NCBI RefSeq assembly: GCF_030406405.1
Contig: NZ_JAUEPL010000007.1
Coordinates: 153,808-217,807 of the forward strand
From: Streptomyces ficellus
GTDB lineage: Bacteria; Actinomycetota; Actinomycetes; Streptomycetales; Streptomycetaceae
Length of the DNA stretch: 64,000 nucleotides
Reading direction: 5' to 3'
Position numbers and translations under genes: made by a program. The notes below the pieces were generated by a model. The model made no database searches and was not told the DNA's origin. It was given only the letters and a program-made list of their open reading frames with translations. Shown here piece by piece: positions 1 to 8,733 of the stretch. Every line of letters begins with the position of its first letter. The first letter of the stretch is position 1.

Positions 1-4
1 CCGC

Positions 5-445
5 ATGGCCGCGCATATACAGTCCCTTCTCCCCGGCGTGGAGGTCACCTCGGATACGGAGCCGGACCCCGACCGCGGCGCGTACCGGGTCACATTCCGG
101 ATCGGCTCCGAGCGCTATCCGATGGACGCGGGGATGTCCGAGTACGCCCTCCTCGCCCGGCTCACCGCCGGTGAGGGCGCCCGGCCCGTGTTCCTGTTCT
201 GCGGGCAGCGCGCGATCACCAACCAGGCGGCCACCCGCTACCTGGTGCGGCACCACGAGAAGCTGGCCCGGAAGTACGGGACCGATGGTTCCTTCGTGCT
301 GCTGCTGAAGGTCGTGAACTCGCAGGCGTACGGGCCCGATGTCGTCGAGCTGGTCGCGGATGTGACCCGTACCGCACGGTCACCGGCGCCGGAGGCCACC
401 CAGCGCGCCAATCCGGCAGGGACGGAAATTTCCGGCACCCCATAG
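5..445 (+). CDS. Hypothetical protein, possibly cut by the window edge
   Basis: I do not recognise this 146-residue product. The reading frame stays open to the left edge of the window, so the ATG at 5 may be internal and the gene may start outside. The first 120 residues look like a compact soluble domain with alternating charged and hydrophobic stretches and no signal peptide or membrane segment. The last 25 residues are low-complexity Ala/Pro/Thr/Gly, probably an unstructured tail. It ends 65 nt before the L,D-transpeptidase gene on the same strand. That gene has its own ribosome binding site, so no functional link is implied. Codon use is typical of the neighbours. Confidence 0.6.
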   Translation: MAAHIQSLLPGVEVTSDTEPDPDRGAYRVTFRIGSERYPMDAGMSEYALLARLTAGEGARPVFLFCGQRAITNQAATRYLVRHHEKLARKYGTDGSFVLLLKVVNSQAYGPDVVELVADVTRTARSPAPEATQRANPAGTEISGTP

Positions 446-510
446 GCAACCCCGGGCCTCCGCTCGCCCTCTCACCGAGGGACGTCAGCATCCCATCGGA
501 GGTTTTCCCG

Positions 511-1695
511 TTGAGCCGCACTTGCCCGCGCAGCCCCTTCCGCACCGCCGCCCTGGCCGGCACCGCGGTCCTCGCCGCGGCCGCCCTGACCGCGTGCTCG
601 GGCGGTTCGGGGGCCGCCAAGGCCGACGAGAAGGGTGCCAAGCCGGACACCCGGATCTCGGTGAACCTGTCCGGCAAGCAGGCCGAGGCGGGCGAGCCGG
701 TCCGGGTGACGCTCGCCGAGGGCAGGCTCCAGCAGGTCACCGTCACCGACTCCAAGGGCGCCACCCTCACCGGCACCGTCGCCGCCGACGGCAGGAGCTG
801 GACCTCCGCCCGCAAGGCCGCTCCCGGCACCGCGTACACGGTCGAGGCGCGCGACACGGACGGCGGCACCGCCACGGCGGACTTCGCGACGGCCGCGCCG
901 GACAAGGTGAACAAGCTGACGCTGGCGCCCGGCAAGAACACCACGGTCGGCATAGCCCACCCGCTGTCGGTCGTCTTCGACCACCCGGTGAAGAACAAGG
1001 CGGAGGTGGAGAAGCACCTGAAGGTGACCACCTCCAACAACACCGTGGGCTCGTGGGGCTGGATGCGGGACTGGTCGGGCAAGGACCGGGTGGACTGGCG
1101 GCCCAAGGCGTACTGGAAGCCGGGCACCAAGGTGACGCTGAACGCCGATTTGAACGGTGTCGACTCCGGCGCGGCCGGCGGCTGGTTCGTGCGCGACTAC
1201 ACGACCACGGTGACCATCGGGAAGAACCAGTTGGTCAAGGTCGACCTCGACAACCACCGGCTGAAGCTGCTGCGGGACGGCGCGGAGGTCAAGGACGTCC
1301 CCATGTCGGGCGGCACGCCGGGCGGCGACAAGGCGTCCTGGCGCGGGAAGACCGTGCTGATGTCGAAGGAGGGCACGATCAACATGCGTTCCGAGACGGT
1401 CGGCCTGGGTGACGCGTACGACAAGATGGTCGACTACTCGATGCGGCTGACCTGGTCGGGGATGTACGCGCACGCCGCGCCATGGAACGCCGCCTACATG
1501 GGCAACGCCAACAAGAGCTCCGGCTGCATCGGCATGGACACCCCGGACGCCCGGTGGGTGTACGACCAGGTGCAGGTGGGCGACCCGTTCGAGGTGACGG
1601 GTGACGACGCCAAGGGCACGCAGGCGCTGAACAACGGGTACGGCGAGTGGAACCTGTCCTGGGCCGAGTGGCAGGCCAAGAGCGCGCTGCGCTGA
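511..1695 (+). CDS. L,D-transpeptidase lipoprotein (YkuD domain, Ig-like N-terminal region)
   Basis: Predicted cell-wall enzyme that forms 3-3 peptidoglycan cross-links or attaches proteins to stem peptides, acting outside the membrane. The 394-residue product has a lipoprotein signal: a basic start, an Ala-rich core and the lipobox LTAC near residue 29. It is followed by a Ser/Gly-rich linker, an Ig-like region (about 45-220) as in actinobacterial LdtMt2-type enzymes, and a C-terminal YkuD catalytic domain (about 235-370). The YkuD signature is visible: His321 in MYAHAAPWN and the nucleophile Cys339 in KSSGCIGMDTPDARWV. The TTG start at 511 is chosen because GGAGG lies at 498-502, 8 nt upstream, and the signal peptide begins immediately. 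Length and domain order match the family. Confidence 0.93.
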   Translation: MSRTCPRSPFRTAALAGTAVLAAAALTACSGGSGAAKADEKGAKPDTRISVNLSGKQAEAGEPVRVTLAEGRLQQVTVTDSKGATLTGTVAADGRSWTSARKAAPGTAYTVEARDTDGGTATADFATAAPDKVNKLTLAPGKNTTVGIAHPLSVVFDHPVKNKAEVEKHLKVTTSNNTVGSWGWMRDWSGKDRVDWRPKAYWKPGTKVTLNADLNGVDSGAAGGWFVRDYTTTVTIGKNQLVKVDLDNHRLKLLRDGAEVKDVPMSGGTPGGDKASWRGKTVLMSKEGTINMRSETVGLGDAYDKMVDYSMRLTWSGMYAHAAPWNAAYMGNANKSSGCIGMDTPDARWVYDQVQVGDPFEVTGDDAKGTQALNNGYGEWNLSWAEWQAKSALR

Positions 1696-1734
1696 CACCG
1701 CCACTGAGCAGGCATATGACCCACGCCCCATAAT

Positions 1735-1776
1735 CGTTACCGGGGCGTAACTTACCGACCGGTTACCTTCGGTAAG
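1735..1776. promoter_or_regulatory. Nested inverted repeats upstream of the secreted hydrolase
   Basis: Two adjacent inverted repeats lie between the L,D-transpeptidase and hydrolase genes. GTTAC and GTAAC flank a short centre at about 1736-1751. CTTACCGA (1751-1758) and its exact complement TCGGTAAG (1769-1776) flank a 10-nt centre that itself contains GGTTACC, and GGTTACC recurs at 1785-1791. With no T-run and repeated GTTAC units, they look more like operator half-sites than a terminator. The regulator is not identifiable. Confidence 0.4.
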
Positions 1777-1826
1777 ACTCCCGTGGTTACCTACGGTTCA
1801 CCTTTCAAGTGCCTGAGGAGTGGACC

Positions 1827-3404
1827 GTGGGACAGCCGCGTAATGCCCTGCGTACGACGACGACCGGTGCCGTCTCGGCCGCCCTGGTGGCCGGGACCGC
1901 CCTGGGGCTCTCCCCCACGGCGGCGGCCACGCCCACCGGTCCGCCCGGTATCCGGTTCGTCGACATCACCGGCGACGGCGGCACCGTACTGAAGGCCAAC
2001 GTGGTCACGCCCGCGGGCGCCGAGGACGGCCGCCGTTACCCGGTGATCGTGCTGCCGACCAGCTGGTCGATGCCCCAGATCGAGTACCTGGCCCAGGCGA
2101 AGAAGCTCGCCGACGCCGGCTATGTGGTCGTCAGCTACAACTCGCGCGGCTTCTGGCAGTCCGGCGGCCACATCGAAGTCGCCGGCCCGCCGGACGTCGC
2201 CGACGCCTCCAAGGTCATCGACTGGGCACTGGCCAACACCCCGGCCGACCCCGGCAGAGTCGGCATGGCGGGCGTCAGCTACGGCGCCGGCATCAGCCTG
2301 CTGGCCGCCGCCCACGACAAGCGCGTCAAGGCGGTCGTCGCGATGAGCGGCTGGGCCGACCTCATCGACTCCATCTACAGCGGCCGTACGCAGCACCTCC
2401 AGGCCGCCGCGATGCTCGGCGGTACCGGCTACCTCACCGGCCGCCCGAGCCCCGAACTCCAGCAGATCCTTGGTGACTTCCTCGCCTCCAACCTGGACAA
2501 GGAGCAGGAGATGATCGCGTGGGGCGCCAAGCGCTCCCCCGCCTTCCAGCTCGACCGGATCAACGCCAACGGCGCGGCCATCATGCTCGGCAACGCCTGG
2601 GGCGACACCATCTTCCCGCCCAACCAGTACGCCTCGTTCTACGAGAAGCTCACCGGCCCCAAGCGCCTGGAGCTGCGTCCCGGCGACCACGCCACCGCCG
2701 AAGCCGCCGGCCTGCTCGGCCTGCCCAACGACACCTGGACCAACGCCCACCGCTGGTTCGACCACCACCTCAAGGGCGCCGACAACGGCATCGACCGCGA
2801 ACAGCCGGTCCAGCTGAAGTCCCGGTCCACCGGCGGCTACGAGGGCTACCCGGACTGGAAGTCGGTCGCCGCCACCGACCGCAAGATCGCGCTCGCCGAA
2901 TCCCAGAAGGTGTACGCGAACGTCGACTCGGGCGCCAACGGCGGGATCGTGATGCTGTCCAACGCCCTCGACCAGTTCCTGAAGCTGCCGCCCACCGCCT
3001 CCATCCCCCTCCTCCCGCGCTCCTTCGCCGCCGTCTGGCAGTCCGAGCGGTACGACACGGTCCAGCACGTCCGGGGGACGGCGAAACTGCACACCACGGT
3101 CACCAGTACCAAGGAGAGCGGCACCCTCGTCGCGTACCTCTACGACGTGGGGCCGCTCGGCCTCGGCAAGCTGGTCAGCAGCGCGCCGTACACCTTCCAC
3201 GGCAAGGAGGCCGACCGGCCGTTCCCCGTAGACCTGGAGCTGTTCTCCACCGCCTACGACGTCCCGGCCGGCCACCGCCTCGCCCTGGTCGTCGACACCG
3301 TCGACCCGCTGTACATCGAGCACAACCCGTCCGGCGCGCGGCTGACCTTCTCCTCGCCGCCGTCCGACCCGTCGTACCTGTCGGTCCCGCTGCGCGAGAA
3401 GTGA
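1827..3404 (+). CDS. Secreted CocE/NonD-type acyl hydrolase (S15 peptidase-like)
   Basis: Predicted exported alpha/beta hydrolase of the Xaa-Pro dipeptidyl-peptidase (S15)/CocE group, probably an esterase or peptidase outside the cell. The GTG at 1827 is preferred over the GTG at 1809 because GAGGAG (1815-1820) sits 6 nt before it and the product then begins with a Sec-type signal peptide (basic start, Val/Ala-rich core, Ala-rich cut region near residue 35). In the 525-residue product the nucleophile is Ser151 in GMAGVSYGAG. An acid is likely in GDTIFP and the histidine in RPGDHAT. The C-terminal ~200 residues form the beta-rich jelly-roll domain usual for this family. It is transcribed alone; the next gene converges from the other strand 36 nt away. 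Confidence 0.85.
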   Translation: MGQPRNALRTTTTGAVSAALVAGTALGLSPTAAATPTGPPGIRFVDITGDGGTVLKANVVTPAGAEDGRRYPVIVLPTSWSMPQIEYLAQAKKLADAGYVVVSYNSRGFWQSGGHIEVAGPPDVADASKVIDWALANTPADPGRVGMAGVSYGAGISLLAAAHDKRVKAVVAMSGWADLIDSIYSGRTQHLQAAAMLGGTGYLTGRPSPELQQILGDFLASNLDKEQEMIAWGAKRSPAFQLDRINANGAAIMLGNAWGDTIFPPNQYASFYEKLTGPKRLELRPGDHATAEAAGLLGLPNDTWTNAHRWFDHHLKGADNGIDREQPVQLKSRSTGGYEGYPDWKSVAATDRKIALAESQKVYANVDSGANGGIVMLSNALDQFLKLPPTASIPLLPRSFAAVWQSERYDTVQHVRGTAKLHTTVTSTKESGTLVAYLYDVGPLGLGKLVSSAPYTFHGKEADRPFPVDLELFSTAYDVPAGHRLALVVDTVDPLYIEHNPSGARLTFSSPPSDPSYLSVPLREK

Positions 3405-3440
3405 TCTCCGGCCGCTGCCGGGCGGGCATGGCCCTGCGTG

Positions 3441-4310
3441 CTACTGCTTCCCAGGCAGCAGCGTCCCTGGTTCGGCCGGCGGGACCTCCACGGCCTGTGT
3501 CTTGGGACTGCGGCGCTCCCTCCTGGCCACCCAGGTGGCCAGCCAGGACAGGAGCATGCACATCCCGATGTAGATCGGCGAGATCACCATCACCACGGGG
3601 ATGAACGGCAGATCGTAGTCGAGGTTGGACGCGATCAGCTTGCCCGCGTGGAGGAACTCCTCGTAGGTGATGAGGAAGCCCAGTGACGTGTCCTTCAGGG
3701 CGACCACCAGCTGGCTGATGATGGCGGGCAGCATGGCCCGCACACCCTGCGGCACCAGGACGTGGGTCATCACCTGCGTCTTGCGCATGCCCAGGGAGTA
3801 CGCCGCCTCCCGCTGCCCGCGCTCCACGGAGTTGACGCCCGTGCGGAAAACCTCGGCGAGCACCGAGCCGTTGTAGAGGGTCAGCCCCGCCACCAGGGCG
3901 GGCAGCGGGTGGACCCTCAGCGCCACGAAGATGAAGAAGACCATCACCAGCACGGGCATGGCGCGGAAGAACTCGACCACCAGCGTCGCCGCCCACCGCA
4001 GGACCCGGTGCTCCGACAGCCGCCCTGCGGCGAGGACGGCGCCGAGCGCGAGCGAGAGCACCGCGGCGTACGCGAACGCCTTGAGGGTGTTGGCCAGGCC
4101 CCGCAGCAGCAGTTCCTGGATCCCCTCGTAGGTGAAGGGGTTCCACTTGGCGTAGGTGAACTGCCCGGTGTCGAGGAGGAGGTGGACGAGCCGGCCGAGC
4201 AGCGCCACGATCAGAAGGGTCGACAGCACGCCGTACGCGACGTGCCGCCGCCGGGTGCGTGGGCCCGGGATGTCGTACAGAGCCGTCGCGGTCGCGGTCG
4301 CGGTGGTCAT
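3441..4310 (-). CDS. gluD: Glutamate-type amino-acid ABC transporter permease (GluD-like)
   Basis: Inner-membrane permease of a polar amino-acid importer (HisM/GltK family), pairing with GluC to form the channel. The 289-residue product starts with a cytoplasmic Thr/Ala-rich segment, followed by about five membrane helices and the permease-ATPase coupling (EAA) loop with EAAYSLGMRKTQVMTHVLVP, then a basic tail. Its ATG (4308-4310) overlaps the stop of gluC by 4 nt (ATGA), so it is translationally coupled and is the last gene of gluA-gluB-gluC-gluD. The open frame continues far upstream through gluC and gluB, but that is only antisense-free coincidence; the overlap start matches the family. 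Substrate is most likely glutamate or a related polar amino acid, inferred from gene order and similarity to the Corynebacterium operon. Confidence 0.9.
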   Translation of the reverse strand: MTTATATATALYDIPGPRTRRRHVAYGVLSTLLIVALLGRLVHLLLDTGQFTYAKWNPFTYEGIQELLLRGLANTLKAFAYAAVLSLALGAVLAAGRLSEHRVLRWAATLVVEFFRAMPVLVMVFFIFVALRVHPLPALVAGLTLYNGSVLAEVFRTGVNSVERGQREAAYSLGMRKTQVMTHVLVPQGVRAMLPAIISQLVVALKDTSLGFLITYEEFLHAGKLIASNLDYDLPFIPVVMVISPIYIGMCMLLSWLATWVARRERRSPKTQAVEVPPAEPGTLLPGKQ

Positions 4311-4951
4311 CGGGGCACTCCCCAGCGCTTCTCCAGCACGTTGACGGCCGCGCTGATGGTGAGGGTGATGATCAGGTATCCCAGGGCGATCCAGACGAAC
4401 GTCCAGATGATGCTGTGGCCCAGCTCGTTGAGGGTCCGGTAGGTGCCGAGCAGTTCGGTGACGCTGAAGGCCCCGGCGATGGCGGAGTTCTTCGCGAGCG
4501 CGATGAGCGTGGACCCCACGGGCGGGAGGACGGTACGGAAGGCCTGGGGCAGCACGATGGCGGCCAGGGTCTGGCTGAAGGTCATGCCGAGGCTGCGGGC
4601 CGCCTCGCCCTGTCCCCGGGGCACGGTGTTGATGCCGGAGCGCAGGGCCTCGCAGATGAAGGCGGAGGTGTAGCAGCCGAGGGCGATCACCGCGAAGACC
4701 GTGAAGGGCAGGACGAGTCCGAAGCGCGGCAGGCCCAGCAGGACGGCGAAGAAGAGCAGGGTGAGCGGGGTGTTGCGCAGGACCGCCACCCAGGCGGTGC
4801 CGAAGGCGCGCAGCGAGCCGACGGGGGCGACCCGGAACGAGGCCATGAGGAAGCCGAGGACCAGTGCGAGGAGCGAGGAGTAGACGGTGAGTTCGACGGT
4901 GCCGAGGAAGCCGTCGCCGTAGAGGGACCAGTTGTCTGTCAGTACGTCCAT
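4307..4951 (-). CDS. gluC: Glutamate-type amino-acid ABC transporter permease (GluC-like)
   Basis: Second membrane subunit of the polar amino-acid importer, forming a heterodimer with GluD. The 214-residue protein has about five transmembrane segments, starting with a short periplasmic N-terminus (MDVLTDNWSLYGDG) and a helix from residue 15. The cytoplasmic coupling loop is GQGEAARSLGMTFSQTLAAI (about 115-135), followed by a Pro-containing segment AIVLPQAFR. Length is typical for GluC (about 225). It lies 8 nt after gluB and overlaps gluD by 4 nt. No separate promoter is visible. Confidence 0.92.
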   Translation of the reverse strand: MDVLTDNWSLYGDGFLGTVELTVYSSLLALVLGFLMASFRVAPVGSLRAFGTAWVAVLRNTPLTLLFFAVLLGLPRFGLVLPFTVFAVIALGCYTSAFICEALRSGINTVPRGQGEAARSLGMTFSQTLAAIVLPQAFRTVLPPVGSTLIALAKNSAIAGAFSVTELLGTYRTLNELGHSIIWTFVWIALGYLIITLTISAAVNVLEKRWGVPR

Positions 4952-4959
4952 GGCTTCCC

Positions 4960-5865
4960 TCAGCTCGCCGGGTAGCGGTCGATGGCGGGAGGCTCGGGGG
5001 CGGGTACGCCGGACAGGCCCAGCGTCGCGTCATACGCCTTCTTCCAGTCGCCGTTCTTCTCATGGGCCTCGATGGCGTCGTTGACGGCCGAGCGCAGGGC
5101 GTTGTCGGGGCGGGGGACGCCGATGCCGTACGGCTCCTTCGAGAAGGGCCTGCCGACGACCTTCAGTTCGCCGGGGGCCTTGGCCGCGAAGCCCATCAGG
5201 ATCGTGTCGTCGGTGGTGACGGCTTCCACCTGGTAGGTCAGCAGGTTGTCGACGCAGATCGAGTACGTGTCGTACGCGACGAGGTCGGCCTGAGGGTAGT
5301 CGGCCTCGATCCGCTGGTACGGGGTGGAGCCGGCGGCCGAGCAGACGCGCTTGCCGGTCAGGTCGTGCGGGCCGCTCACGCCGTCCTCGTCGGTGCGGAC
5401 CAGGAGGGACTGGCCGGCCAGGTAGTAGGGGCCGGCGAAGCCGACGAGCTTCTTGCGGTTGTCGTTGATGGTGTAGGTGCCGACGTAGTAGTCGATCTGG
5501 CCGTTCTGCAGGGCGGTCTCACGGTTGGCGGAGGCGATCGTCCGGAACTCGACACCGGCCGGGTCGAAGCCGAGGGAGGCCGCGGTCATCTTGGCGATCT
5601 CGATGTCGAAGCCGGAGTAGCGGCCGGTGGCCGGGTCCTTCTCCCCCAGGTACGGCTGGTCCTCCTTGGCGCCGACGAGCAGGTGGCCGCGCCGTTTGGC
5701 GCGGTTCCAGGTCGGGGAGTCCGGCAGCCGGAAGTCGGTGACCACCCGGTAGCGGGGCAGTTGGTCCGGCTGCGGGCCCTTGACGGGCGGGCTGCCCTCC
5801 TTGCCGCAGGCAGCGGCGAGGAGGGCCGTCACCAGGGCCGCCAGAGCTCGTTTCGTACGCTTCAT
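4960..5865 (-). CDS. gluB: Glutamate-type amino-acid ABC transporter substrate-binding lipoprotein (GluB-like)
   Basis: Extracellular lipid-anchored receptor that captures the amino acid and delivers it to the GluC/GluD channel. The 301-residue product has a lipoprotein signal with the cysteine at residue 20 (LLAAAC), a linker rich in Gly/Pro, then a bacterial extracellular solute-binding domain of family 3. Typical stretches are GFDIEIAKMTAASLG and a second-lobe segment TGKRVCSAAGSTPYQ. The mature chain ends with EPPAIDRYPAS. It is 17 nt downstream of gluA and 8 nt upstream of gluC, matching the gluABCD order. The family-3 fold supports a polar amino acid; glutamate is inferred from operon layout rather than from binding-site residues. 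Confidence 0.92.
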   Translation of the reverse strand: MKRTKRALAALVTALLAAACGKEGSPPVKGPQPDQLPRYRVVTDFRLPDSPTWNRAKRRGHLLVGAKEDQPYLGEKDPATGRYSGFDIEIAKMTAASLGFDPAGVEFRTIASANRETALQNGQIDYYVGTYTINDNRKKLVGFAGPYYLAGQSLLVRTDEDGVSGPHDLTGKRVCSAAGSTPYQRIEADYPQADLVAYDTYSICVDNLLTYQVEAVTTDDTILMGFAAKAPGELKVVGRPFSKEPYGIGVPRPDNALRSAVNDAIEAHEKNGDWKKAYDATLGLSGVPAPEPPAIDRYPAS

Positions 5866-5882
5866 CGGTCCGGCACCCCCTG

Positions 5883-6626
<744 letters not shown>

Positions 6627-6738
6627 ACGCTGCCCTGCCCCATTCTCAGCTGTGTCGAGGTCAGCGCAAACTATCCAGCCCGAAAAGGGACTTCATCCTC
6701 CCGACACGCATAAAGGGGGCATAAGCCGTATTTACCAC

Positions 6739-7179
6739 CTAACCTTCGGCGGCCTCCGCGTACACCTGGGAGAGTTCCGGCGAACCGTTCATCGCCCAGT
6801 CCAGACCGGCCTGGACGACATGGATCTCCCGGCCCGAGACGAGGCGGACCACGGGGTGGCCGCCCGGGGTCAGGTACCAGTGCGCGCCCGGCACCGTCCG
6901 TACGATGACCGTACCGAGGTACAGGCCCGCGTCGTTGCCCAGCCAGGGCAGTTCCTCGGGGTCGTCGCGCCAGCGGGGCGGGAGCTGGTCGATGGCCGCC
7001 AAGGACCGCGGGGTGTCATCGAGTTGCACCCCGTACTCCTGCACCCGGGAGCGCAGGAGGTCGCATTCGGCGAGCATGTCGGCCACGCCCTCCGGGGCGC
7101 TCTCGTCGGCGGAGGGCGGCTGCGCCGGCCGCTCGTCGTCGTGCCGCTTGCGCCAGGCGTCCAGGAAAGGGATGTTCAT
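6739..7179 (-). CDS. Conserved small actinobacterial protein (DUF6278-like)
   Basis: A 146-residue soluble protein resembling a family conserved in Streptomyces and named DUF6278; the function is unknown. The start at 7179 (MNIPFLDAWRK) is preferred over an upstream in-frame ATG because family members begin in this way. Conserved-looking stretches are LDDTPRSLAAIDQLPPRW, WLGNDAGLYLGTVIVRTV and VVRLVSGREIHVVQAGLDWA. There is no signal peptide and no membrane helix. It lies between gluA and the exonuclease III gene, all on the minus strand, with gaps of 112 and 58 nt. No shared function with either neighbour is evident. The family name is from memory. Confidence 0.7.
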   Translation of the reverse strand: MNIPFLDAWRKRHDDERPAQPPSADESAPEGVADMLAECDLLRSRVQEYGVQLDDTPRSLAAIDQLPPRWRDDPEELPWLGNDAGLYLGTVIVRTVPGAHWYLTPGGHPVVRLVSGREIHVVQAGLDWAMNGSPELSQVYAEAAEG

Positions 7180-7237
7180 ACCGCCCAGCGTCGCACTGGT
7201 GGGGCCGGGCGCACCACAGGGCACACCCGGGGGGCTC

Positions 7238-8017
7238 CTACACGTCGAGGTCGACGACCACCGGGGCGTGGTCGGAGGCGCCCTTGCCCTTGCGCTCCTC
7301 GCGGTCGACGTAGCTGTCCTTGACCGCGTCGGCGAACGGCTTGTTGCCGTACACCAGGTCGATGCGCATGCCCCGGTTCTTGGGGAAGCAGAGCTGGCGG
7401 TAGTCCCAGTACGTGAACGGGTGCTCGTACTTCAGCGGGCGGGGCACCACATCGGTGAGCCCGGTCTCGCGCAGCCCGGCGAGCGCGGCCCGCTCGGGCT
7501 CGGTGACGTGGGTGGAACCCTCGAAGTACGCCCGGTCGAAGACGTCGTCGTCGGTCGGCGCGATGTTGAAGTCACCGAGCACCGCGAAGGGGCGGGGGCC
7601 CGCCGCGTCCTCGGCGACCGCCGCCCTCAGCGCCTCCAGCCAGCGCAGCTTGTAGGCGTAGTGGTCGTGGGCGACCTCACGGCCGTTGGGGACGTACACC
7701 GACCAGAGCCGGGCCGGACCGCAGGTCGCGGAGATGGCGCGCGGCTCGGCCACGCCCTCGTACTCCGGCCCGCCCGGCAGGCCGTGGACCACGTCCTCCA
7801 GGCCGACCCGGGAGACCAGGGCCACGCCGTTCCACCGGCCGTTGGCGTGCACCGACGACTCGTACCCCAGCTCGCGCAGCTCGTCGGTGGGGAACTGCTC
7901 CGCGGTGCACTTGGTCTCCTGGACGCACAGCACGTCCGTGCCGCTGCTCTCCAGCCAGGTCAGCAGCCGGGGCAGCCGGGCGGTGATCGAATTGACGTTC
8001 CAGGTGGCGATGCGCAT
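7238..8017 (-). CDS. xth: Exodeoxyribonuclease III (AP endonuclease family)
   Basis: DNA repair enzyme of the Xth/exonuclease III family. It is expected to cleave at abasic sites and remove 3' blocking groups in base-excision repair. The 259-residue length matches. Family landmarks are MRIATWNVNSI at the N-terminus, the metal-binding glutamate in CVQETK (Glu34), the YVPNG segment, the catalytic Asp/Asn pair in VLGDFNIAPTDDDV, and the terminal SDHAPVV with the general base His250. It appears monocistronic; the downstream gap to the DUF6278-like gene is 58 nt. Nothing unusual is seen in the sequence. Confidence 0.93.
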   Translation of the reverse strand: MRIATWNVNSITARLPRLLTWLESSGTDVLCVQETKCTAEQFPTDELRELGYESSVHANGRWNGVALVSRVGLEDVVHGLPGGPEYEGVAEPRAISATCGPARLWSVYVPNGREVAHDHYAYKLRWLEALRAAVAEDAAGPRPFAVLGDFNIAPTDDDVFDRAYFEGSTHVTEPERAALAGLRETGLTDVVPRPLKYEHPFTYWDYRQLCFPKNRGMRIDLVYGNKPFADAVKDSYVDREERKGKGASDHAPVVVDLDV

Positions 8018-8047
8018 GACGGCAAGCCTAACCGGGGGGTGTGACAG

Positions 8048-8692
8048 TCATAGGTCCCTGGTGTCCCCGGGCGCCAGCCGGCCGTGGTCGGTACCGCCGA
8101 GGGCGCCGATCTGGCGGTCGTAGATCGGCCGGGCGAGGTCGGTGAGCAGCGCGTCGTGGATGTCGATGGCGCGCCTGGGCCCGACCTCGCGTACGTAGTC
8201 GATGACCTCGGAGATCTTGTTCCAGGGCGCCATGACGGGGAGCATCAGCGTGTCGACCGGGTGATCGGGGACGGTGAGCGCGTCGCCGGGGTGGAAGACG
8301 GCGCCGTCGACCAGGAAGCCGATGTTGGTGATGCGGGGAATGTCCGGGTGGATCACCGCGTGCAGTTCGCCGTGCACCTGGACGTCGAACCCGGCCGCGG
8401 TGAACGTGTCGCCGTGGCCCACCGTGTGGACCCGGCCCGGGAAGGCCGCGGAGAGCTGCTCGGCGACGCTGCGCAGCGTCCAGATCTGGGCGGCCGGGTT
8501 GGCCTCCAGGCCGGCCCGCAGCCGGTCCTCGTCGAAGTGGTCGGGGTGCTCGTGCGTGACGAGGACGGCGTCCGCGCCCAGCGCCGCGTCGCTCTCGCTG
8601 AACCCGCCCGGGTCGATGACGAGGGTCCGCCCGTCCTTCTCCAGCCGGACGCAGGCGTGGGACTTCTTGGTCAGCCTCATGGGAGCTTTCAT
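8048..8692 (-). CDS. MBL-fold metal-dependent hydrolase (UlaG-like)
   Basis: Cytoplasmic metallo-beta-lactamase-fold hydrolase of the UlaG/YcfH-like group, substrate unknown. The 214-residue protein starts MKAPMRLTKKSHACVRLE. It carries the metal site THEHPDHFDEDR (His47, His49, Asp51, His52), further ligands likely in VHGELHAVIH (about 105-115) and the C-terminal DIHDALL (about 175). ALTVPDHPVDTLMLPVMAPW is typical of this small MBL subgroup. It lies between exonuclease III and the pcaL-like gene on the same strand, 41 nt from the latter, so it may be read from the same transcript. No pathway can be assigned. Confidence 0.85.
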   Translation of the reverse strand: MKAPMRLTKKSHACVRLEKDGRTLVIDPGGFSESDAALGADAVLVTHEHPDHFDEDRLRAGLEANPAAQIWTLRSVAEQLSAAFPGRVHTVGHGDTFTAAGFDVQVHGELHAVIHPDIPRITNIGFLVDGAVFHPGDALTVPDHPVDTLMLPVMAPWNKISEVIDYVREVGPRRAIDIHDALLTDLARPIYDRQIGALGGTDHGRLAPGDTRDL

Positions 8693-8733
8693 AGCGGCAT
8701 CCTCCTACCCGGCGCGTCGGTGCGGACACGTGG

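Noticed and set aside
3175..4146. Long minus-strand frame overlapping gluD and the hydrolase 3' end
   Set aside because: It is Arg/Pro/Gly-rich and lies in a different frame from the clear permease; high-GC DNA gives many such open frames.
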